Assembly: GCA_017428785.1 (NCBI GenBank)
Contig: JAFRQD010000061.1
Coordinates: 1-64,000, forward strand
DNA from: Bacteroidaceae bacterium
Lineage (GTDB): Bacteria > Bacteroidota > Bacteroidia > Bacteroidales > Bacteroidaceae
DNA length: 64,000 bases
Direction of reading: 5' to 3'
Position 1 is the stretch's first letter, and every line of letters begins with the position of its first letter. Below the pieces are notes generated by a model. That model was not told the DNA's origin. It did no database searches and saw only the letters and a program-made list of their open reading frames with translations. Positions 59,701 through 64,000 of the stretch are shown here, one piece after another. Position numbers and translations under genes: made by a program.

Positions 59701-62700
59701 TCTTCGTCGAGCGTCACCTTGTCGACTTTGGAAGTGCTGACAAGCCCATTGTTGAAGGTCACTTCGCCGCCTTTCAGGTTCACGATATCTGCACTTTGCT
59801 TTTGGTCATTATTATAATAATAGCGTTCACAGGCAGTAAGCATGAAGCCGTAGGGCGAGCCTGCCATGAACACGGGGTGGCCAAGGGCATAGCCTTTCTG
59901 CTCATTCCATAGTTCAATGGTAGCCTTATTGCCTATGTTGTCCTGAGCTGTGTAGTTTCGTACACCGAAGTATCTCAACTGGTCGGGATTGAACTGCCTG
60001 ATGTCGAGCGAAGGCACGGCATGATAGATGCGGTTGAAGGTGGCGGTATCGGCATTTGCCACAGATGTCAGATCCAGTGTCTTTGCCACTTCGCCTTGTT
60101 GGAAGAGTGTGCTGTAGCCTGTGGCTGAAATCTCAGTCACCTTGTACTTGACGGGATAGACCAGTACCTCGTACTCGCCTGTCTTGTTGTCGGGATGGAT
60201 GGTGATGGAACGGCGCGTGCTGTGCATCAGTGTTGTGTCCTGACGTCCGTGCAGGAATGTAGCGTCGCGTTCCTTGATAGTCTCGTCGTGCTGGTCGCGG
60301 ACAATCCACGAAGTGTTGTCGCCTTCAAGCTGCATCACTATCTTGATGCTGTCGCCAAGGTTGTTGCGCGAGAGAGACTGTCCGAGAGGCAATTGTCCTT
60401 GAACGTTTCCACCAACGACTCGTCCGTGCAGCACTACCTTTGTCTGGTCCCACAAGCGCACGGTGCTGACGTCTGCCGTCCAGTTCCAGTCGCGCTGGTC
60501 GCCTGTCTGCGAGTCTGGGTTCAGCAGATAGCCATCGTTCTTCATCACATGACCATCCTTAATGGCTTGTATGCGATGGGTTCCTTTCGGTATGCTAAGC
60601 GAAAAGGCTCCTTGATTGTCGGTTGTGATGGGTCGCTGGTTGCCATCTACCATCAGCACACCGTCGCGCAGGAACTTTACGCCTGGCACGGGGATGCTGG
60701 AACCTTCATAATAGACATTGCCACTATATATATAATATGTATTGATGGTAAAGATGAAATTACTCTTCAGGTTCACGTCTTCGTCGAAGCTGACTACTTG
60801 TGGCTCGAAGCTGCCGGCATCGCCCATCGAGGCCACGCTGATGCGATAGCTGCCTGCAAGCTGATAAACGAGTCCGCCTATCTCGAAGTAACCGGTGGAA
60901 TCTGTGACTGCAGCCTTCACTTCTGCTCCCGTGATGTCGCCAATAGGCTCGGCTGTCACGGTGAGGCCTCCCAGTCCTGTGCCATCGGCCAGCCGCACAT
61001 AGCCACGCACCATGCCCGTTGAAGCGCACTGCCCGGTGACGGTCTGTCCGTTCACCTTCATGCCTTCGCATTGGAAGACGCTTTCCACTCGATAGTCATA
61101 GACGTGCTGCGGTCTGGGCTTTTTGTCAATATAGTAGAATTGTTTGAGGCCTGTAGCCAGCGTGTCCCACGGCTCGCTGTCGGCACTGCCATGCTCGCGG
61201 CGCATTACCCGGTAGAAGTCGCTGTCGCCGCCCGTGTTCTGCCATGTCAGCTCCACTGTACTCTGTTGCTGCTTGGCAGCGAGGTTCGTGATGCTGTCCG
61301 TGCTCATGAACTTATAGCTGACGGCATCGCCTGTTTCCATCTTCTTCACCGCGCATTCCAAACTGTCGGCATCGGTGTCCTGGAAATGAAGGGGCGATGC
61401 GCCGCGTCTGACAACCATGCGGAAGTCGTAATCCACGCACTTGCGTGTCAACTCCAGTGTATAGCGGCCATTGCTGATGGCGTCTTGGTTTCCTGACAAA
61501 TCGAGCAGCTCAGTTGCCACTACTTGACCAGCCTCGTTCTTCATGTCGATGTATAGCAGAAGCTTTGCCCGCGGGTCCCAGTAATGGTTGGATGGGATGC
61601 GTATTGCCATGTCGCGCCCGTACAAATTAGTGACATATGAGTAGTAATATCTGGAGCGAAAGTCGTAGTGTGTCCCTCTCATTATGAAAAATCTTAGCGT
61701 CGAGTCGGAACCCAAATAGAACAATCTGTCCGGCAATCCCTCGAAGCTGCTGTTGTCGGCGCGCGGCGTGGTCAGTAGTTGCTGCAGGTTCCTCAATATT
61801 ACAGGGTCGTACTCCCCGGGAAAGAAGTCATCGGTATAGACCTTCTCTTCGTTGTTGGCAATGAGAATCCTGTTCCAGTAGCGGAAAAAGGGTTGAGTGC
61901 GCATAAAGCCGGCGGGAACATCATTGCCGTCGAAGTATGGCCTTGGGTCGAAGTATGTCGAAACGGGCATCAGGGAGTTGGTGTCTTTCAGTACCACATA
62001 GTACGGTTCTTTCGCGCACAGCATGCCCCATGTGCCGCCACCTTGGGCGTCGGCCTCGCTACGGGTGGCGTAGGTCTTGCCATCCATAGCCACAACCGCG
62101 CCGATATTAGTGCTAGCCATAGATGTCTCGTCGAATGTGCCATGACTCCATTGCAGCTCCACCGCATGGCGTCCGTTCACATCCCAATCTGCGGCTTTCC
62201 GCACATTGGCGAAGGAGAGATAGCGCAGGTAGGGCTGTTCGCTCACGGTGTACAGCAGTCGTCCTGACTGCTCGTTCCATCCCCAGACGGAGGTTCCCAT
62301 GCGGCGCACTCGGTAGCTGACGGCATTGCCGCGGTAGCTGTTAAGGAAGTCCTCGTCGGTATATGTGAAGAGCGAGTCCTGTCCGAAGGCAATCTGTCCG
62401 ATGGTCATCCACTGGCTGTCTTCATCGCTGGTGCTGCCGTTCAGGTTGCGCTGAATCTCCCAGAAGTCACCGTCGATGATGTCGCTGTAGAGGGGATAGT
62501 CCACTGTCCAGCTTAGAAGTATATTGGCATCGCCAGTAAACTGTGCCTTGAAGTCCTTTGGCTGGTGCAACAACGCCACTTCCACCACGTCGCTGGTGAC
62601 CTCCACTTTGTTTCCTTCTTGGTCAGTTACGTTGCATATTGCCTTCACGCCCGTCATGGGCAGGTCTGCCGGCAGATAGAAAAAGCCAGATGTTGAAGGC

Positions 62701-63434
62701 TTATCCACCGTCATTTCCTCCGTACGGTTCGTGGCGCGGTTTGTGTATGTCACCTTCATGCTGTTCACCTTGCTGGCTTGAATGGCGTAGGGAACCATCG
62801 TCTTGCCGATGTGTTCCTTGTCGAAGGCCAGCATGGGTGTCATGAGCATGACACTGACAGAGGGCGGATCAGCGATGGAGAACTTGCCGAGCGAAAAGTC
62901 CATCGCCTTGCCCTTCGTGGTTCCCTCGCTCCACACCACGTGTGCCAGCAACTCTATTGTCTTGCCTTGCCATTCGTAAGGCACTTTCCAGCGCACCTTC
63001 ATCGTCTTGTGGTAGCTGTCATCACGGTCGGGGCCGAGCATGAACTCCAGCCAATCGGTCCGCGTGGGGAGCACTACCTGGTTGCTGTAACCTATGCCGT
63101 ACTGTTCGCAGAGGATTGTGAAGTTCTCGCCCTTCCAGCACATGGCAGCCGATTTATCTGTCCAGTCGTTGCCGAGGTTCTTCCAGGCAAAGATTGATGT
63201 TGTGTCCCCGTCGATGACGACCTTGATGCGGCTGTCTTCCGACTGATAGACATTCTTGCCGATGCGGTAATAGTCGAACGTGGGAAGCGAGAGGTCGATG
63301 GTGTTCTTGCCGGATGACATTGCCGTGTAGCTGGCTGCATCTTTCATGTATGATGCCGCTCCCACCATCTGCGGGACGAGCCAGACGAGAAGCATCCATA
63401 CACGGATAAGGTGTCTTTGATTCATAATAGTCAT
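53778..63434 (-). CDS. giant LamG-containing surface protein with T9SS-like tail
   Basis: This 3218-residue protein is probably cell-surface or matrix-associated. The signal peptide is MTIMNQRHLI... to about residue 26 (a start at residue 4, 63425, is as likely). Fibronectin-like strands (about 180-780) are followed by at least two carboxypeptidase-regulatory-like Ig domains (about 820-1010, GYVRLADGTGLGGLTV) and long beta-rich stretches. Two LamG/concanavalin-like domains lie at about 2140-2300 (LSFDGSSAVLSAAPLNL) and about 2340-2500 (MRLDGTDGIRLQPDRFV). A C-terminal sorting-type motif (WYTLDGMRL, GLYIHNGKV) closes the protein. No enzymatic motif stands out. It is followed by a frameshifted lipoprotein in the same operon. 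A -7 element is TAAATTTG at 63458-63451. Confidence 0.75.
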   Translation of the reverse strand: MTIMNQRHLIRVWMLLVWLVPQMVGAASYMKDAASYTAMSSGKNTIDLSLPTFDYYRIGKNVYQSEDSRIKVVIDGDTTSIFAWKNLGNDWTDKSAAMCWKGENFTILCEQYGIGYSNQVVLPTRTDWLEFMLGPDRDDSYHKTMKVRWKVPYEWQGKTIELLAHVVWSEGTTKGKAMDFSLGKFSIADPPSVSVMLMTPMLAFDKEHIGKTMVPYAIQASKVNSMKVTYTNRATNRTEEMTVDKPSTSGFFYLPADLPMTGVKAICNVTDQEGNKVEVTSDVVEVALLHQPKDFKAQFTGDANILLSWTVDYPLYSDIIDGDFWEIQRNLNGSTSDEDSQWMTIGQIAFGQDSLFTYTDEDFLNSYRGNAVSYRVRRMGTSVWGWNEQSGRLLYTVSEQPYLRYLSFANVRKAADWDVNGRHAVELQWSHGTFDETSMASTNIGAVVAMDGKTYATRSEADAQGGGTWGMLCAKEPYYVVLKDTNSLMPVSTYFDPRPYFDGNDVPAGFMRTQPFFRYWNRILIANNEEKVYTDDFFPGEYDPVILRNLQQLLTTPRADNSSFEGLPDRLFYLGSDSTLRFFIMRGTHYDFRSRYYYSYVTNLYGRDMAIRIPSNHYWDPRAKLLLYIDMKNEAGQVVATELLDLSGNQDAISNGRYTLELTRKCVDYDFRMVVRRGASPLHFQDTDADSLECAVKKMETGDAVSYKFMSTDSITNLAAKQQQSTVELTWQNTGGDSDFYRVMRREHGSADSEPWDTLATGLKQFYYIDKKPRPQHVYDYRVESVFQCEGMKVNGQTVTGQCASTGMVRGYVRLADGTGLGGLTVTAEPIGDITGAEVKAAVTDSTGYFEIGGLVYQLAGSYRISVASMGDAGSFEPQVVSFDEDVNLKSNFIFTINTYYIYSGNVYYEGSSIPVPGVKFLRDGVLMVDGNQRPITTDNQGAFSLSIPKGTHRIQAIKDGHVMKNDGYLLNPDSQTGDQRDWNWTADVSTVRLWDQTKVVLHGRVVGGNVQGQLPLGQSLSRNNLGDSIKIVMQLEGDNTSWIVRDQHDETIKERDATFLHGRQDTTLMHSTRRSITIHPDNKTGEYEVLVYPVKYKVTEISATGYSTLFQQGEVAKTLDLTSVANADTATFNRIYHAVPSLDIRQFNPDQLRYFGVRNYTAQDNIGNKATIELWNEQKGYALGHPVFMAGSPYGFMLTACERYYYNNDQKQSADIVNLKGGEVTFNNGLVSTSKVDKVTLDEEGGGSYIFSPENVTLLLTDEDALRSMSVTLLYDGTYYDVATLKAYVMAATAKNEGRRIVAAGRPHLFDILRDPPGGESHSYLESGAEMSYSYTANIDCQAGFDLEWERATGADFYQGVVVVPNLATPGTDTGAINKVEKSDFLTFNLGTSFGWGWTYDYKISTTETIETSSDPKWVGAKADVFIGMTDNLILQDAVAVRAVPSEMYQRLTPRQAGTSGNINVQTGTMKVLARGVDASGDSIYLIRDEVLGVSTKVRSSFAYTQHHIENELLPGLIRVRNSLMLPVGTDSTYAKSLADKQGFPAYISLVDEDDETFCLIDANGKKTYKQYNPTGSKGALRDSIAAINEEAVYWLRFLYMNELEKVHATTLAKNYDFDGPTSIDYSEEFAISADDTRYLRFPLLGFDIGGFAFEGMYKMLHSLMKLYSGASNNQNQNVENPIQGIENQVEFHIGGSKIAFDYKPIFSVNFSDENGKSESWTKKIGFSLGAAENSHLNVDVFRTARNYMDLDTTATSFNRLTVEMLNAVRIGTKTGFPLAMYTYLKDLFSVPVYSGLVFRTRGGATHKPYEDERVTKFYNPGTVLDAKTMEIDKLRIWADQAAVSNVPFDQPARFTIHMCNDTDLPALAGKYFSLCLSDPDNAKGAKVMVDGAGLTGTGHTIYLPPGEVVTKVIEIYPAAEFDYENIVISLYDEEDIERDTPLSLSAHFVPSAGMVKVTTPGNKWVVNTESPYDYKQRGYYLPVRIEGFDVNYRGFDHIELQYKLSTQGDKDWVNVCSFYNDPDLMAQASGVVDSIPADGAIQTRFFGETDPIEQYYDLRAVVYCRYAGGYLTAASPILTGVKDTRRPVPFGTPTPVNGILGIGEDISIRFSEDIAGNYLSKINNFEVLGTPRSGDISTSTCLSFDGSSAVLSAAPLNLTGKSFTVDVMLNPANEQKAMTVFSHGGEELGLKLGLTADRRMTAFVDGKQVTSNTSIPFNGLRQIAYTLEQGSDDMTIRFYDGNSLIGEQTVEGVYRGNSELRLGFDYDVPEDAQLGELNWYKGDMLEFRLWNRALSAAELAEYGQKTLTGYEHGLLCYYGLNEGEGVYSYDHAGSGIDLALSSTNWKRPQGLSMRLDGTDGIRLQPDRFVRTDAQDYTLMFWFNTSDQEATLLANGEAQAEADARNHINVGIKDGRLVVRSGGHEFPTDAACSDGQWHHFAMTVSRSRNVGNIYMDKKLVESFSVDSLGGIMGNNLALGATYTDAHNCKQVMKGYIDEVAMFSSVLPVNMLHNYVNKMPTGTEAALMAYLDFGRSELQDDNTQRLMPTGISLKRYKDARGNVVARRDTLVEQSVIDAHAARDVYAPMTSTNKLDNINFSYVANGNQLLVNLDVPDFQIEKSNVYVTVKEVPDLNGNFMASPLTMDFYVYRNPLRWSIKHTDLETNYGEELAFEATIHNLSGQRQNFELRDLPYWLSASQTQGRIEALDEQTITFSISPYTNIGTYNELISLVGDDGMTEPLYLNVKVTGEQPQWAVSDDLKAGNQMMHIVARAYIDGMVAADANDILAVFGPNQEVMGVANIDADQTANANEVLTFLTVYGKPNKTPELEFRLYDASSGQIYKLETRDGQRVSFKPDAIVGSSTAPLLLENNDSEVETLQLRKGWNWVSLNVLPNGPVTIGGLLYGASNWEPGDAIEVITDQLAATYFCRQSQFTDRGYKWDNERQSVKIDPTRMFRIYASSKKVVHIGGETVDEDIVVRQGWNRIAYLPQLNLPISQAMSVYSAEASEGDVLKSQDDFAILSRDASGNLVWKGTLRYLEAGKGYMLKRTAKTDATFYYPCYYSESRYSGARMAPRRTALFENNGATSMNIVASVSGVELQAGDQLVAFNGTSRVGVAETGEDGLFYLNVAQPDDEPHRLTFCLERDGQVVSITGSDHCYTADAVIGSPEQPTDISFTSATYDYSDGHWYTLDGMRLPGKPKRPGLYIHNGKVTNDK

Positions 63435-63450
63435 CGTATTGTTTTGGTTG

Positions 63451-63458
63451 CAAATTTA
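63451..63458 (-). promoter_or_regulatory. putative -7 element of the giant gene
   Basis: TAAATTTG on the minus strand, 17 bp before the first ATG (26 before the second). Confidence 0.45.
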
Positions 63459-63547
63459 TACATTTTTTGCTGAAATACTATGTTTTTGCTTGTAAATCCA
63501 TAAAAACTTTGCGGAAAAAGTCCCTATTCTTTCTCTTTTTACACAAA

Positions 63548-63581
63548 AAACAGGTCGTTTCCCAGAGGAAGTGACCTGTTT
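63548..63581 (-). terminator. isolated minus-strand hairpin
   Basis: AAACAGGTC (63548-63556) pairs with GACCTGTTT (63573-63581); GTTTCC and GGAAGT extend the stem. A TTTTTT run follows on the minus strand. It lies upstream of the giant gene, with no minus-strand gene before it in the window, so it may end a small unannotated RNA or act as a leader structure. Confidence 0.55.
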
Positions 63582-63633
63582 GGGTAGTAAGCATTATCAG
63601 TCTCAAGTTCCGCAAGCAATGTAAGACCTGTGT

Positions 63634-63736
63634 TTATCCTCGTGTGGATTCGCTGAAATCCTCGTGTGAATTTGCTAAAATCCTCGTGTGGATTTGATGA
63701 AATCCTCGTGTGGATTTGCCAAGCTTCTCGTGTGTC
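63634..63736. repeat. 22-bp periodic array, family A, copy 2
   Basis: Four to five units of TCCTCGTGTGGATTTGnnnAAA repeat at 22-bp spacing, all in the same orientation, with the last unit broken into TTCTCGTGTGTCGTG. Copy 1 at 5924-6006 has one inverted unit. The array lies between divergent genes in 63435-63828; apart from it, the hairpin and the promoters, I see nothing there. Confidence 0.8.
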
Positions 63737-63804
63737 GTGACATAGTTTGATGCGAAAGAGACAGTTTATTGCGTGGGGGTGATAAATAATTCGGAATATA
63801 GTTG

Positions 63805-63812
63805 TATCTTTG
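63805..63812 (+). promoter_or_regulatory. putative -7 element of the last gene
   Basis: TATCTTTG lies 17 bp before the ATG at 63829. Confidence 0.45.
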
Positions 63813-63828
63813 CAAAGGATTTGATTAG

Positions 63829-64000
63829 ATGTCTATGAAACGATTTATCCTGATTCTTGTAGTGTCAGCGACAGCTTTTTCTGCTGCTTTCCCTGCGGGG
63901 GGCGGCGCTTTCTCGGGTGTGGCTGACGTGAAGCTTCACGGCTATGTAGGTCGCCGCATCGACCAGTGCATTGAGCAGCGCGTCATGGGGCAGAATGCCG
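63829..64000 (+). CDS. secreted protein, partial (possible GH127-type glycosidase)
   Basis: The open frame starts MSMKRFILILVVSATAFSAA, a signal peptide, and runs to the window end (57 codons). ATG at 63829 and 63835 are both in frame. The mature start (VKLHGYVGRRIDQCIEQRVM) reminds me of Bacteroidetes proteins annotated as beta-L-arabinofuranosidase/GH127-like, but too little is visible to be sure. Confidence 0.5.
   Translation, partial: MSMKRFILILVVSATAFSAAFPAGGGAFSGVADVKLHGYVGRRIDQCIEQRVMGQNA

Noticed and set aside
1..64000. tRNA, rRNA, prophage or complete insertion sequence
   Set aside because: I looked for cloverleaf-like stems, rRNA signature stretches, integrase and transposase motifs, and found none. 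A dedicated scan could still find a missed tRNA.

Overview
The window is chromosomal DNA of a member of the Bacteroidales, most likely Prevotella or a close relative. The evidence is a type IX secretion (T9SS) core locus (porP-gldK-gldL-gldM-gldN), Bacteroidetes-type promoters (TTTG, then TAnnTTTG about 20 bp downstream) before many genes, lipoproteins with short lipoboxes, GH92/GH43/GH128-type glycoside hydrolases, a bifunctional DAHP synthase/chorismate mutase and a BspA-type leucine-rich-repeat C10 peptidase. I see no rRNA, tRNA, CRISPR array, phage or complete insertion sequence. The first gene is complete; the last one (from 63829) runs off the end.

Layout. 1-5.9 kb: yidC, an S9 dipeptidyl-peptidase lipoprotein and an MFS transporter. 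6.1-14.1 kb: three secreted proteins, namely a four-module repeat protein, a GH92 alpha-mannosidase and a GH128-like glycosidase. 14.1-14.8 kb: a repeat-only island. 14.9-21.1 kb: the T9SS core on the minus strand. 21.5-24.6 kb: a lipoprotein, glyS and an FKBP lipoprotein. 24.6-29.95 kb: an aromatic amino-acid operon on the minus strand (leader peptide, pheA, aminotransferase, secreted beta-helix protein, DAHP synthase-chorismate mutase, tyrA). 30.2-34.9 kb: a bile-acid-symporter-family transporter, a PIN-toxin pair, an unknown protein, a GH25 lysozyme and two tandem deoxynucleoside kinases. 35-42.2 kb: an outer-membrane barrel protein, a low-complexity secreted protein, prmA, a LolE-type permease, a four-helix-bundle protein and aspC. 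42.3-53.8 kb: an AraC regulator, a TonB receptor, a zinc-protease lipoprotein, a GH43/sugar-permease/GH43 cluster, a C10 peptidase and a frameshifted lipoprotein. 53.8-63.4 kb: one 3218-residue LamG-containing surface protein. 63.8 kb to the end: the start of another secreted protein.

Most notable are three things. (1) A well-formed transcription attenuator precedes pheA. It has a 19-residue leader peptide with nine aromatic residues in a run of ten, a terminator hairpin, and an upstream copy of one terminator arm placed to act as antiterminator. It would couple the whole Phe/Tyr branch to charged aromatic tRNA. (2) Intergenic regions hold short arrays with a strict 21-22 bp period (two DNA turns). 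There are four sequence families, and each occurs at exactly two loci in the window. (3) Small inverted-repeat elements and 7-9 nt tandem words sit in spacers and, remarkably, in frame inside conserved genes (yidC, the pheA-operon aminotransferase, prmA and a GH43 gene). Three secreted proteins (6144, 10879 and 53778) share a C-terminal motif that resembles the last half of a T9SS sorting domain and may be cargo of the nearby T9SS.
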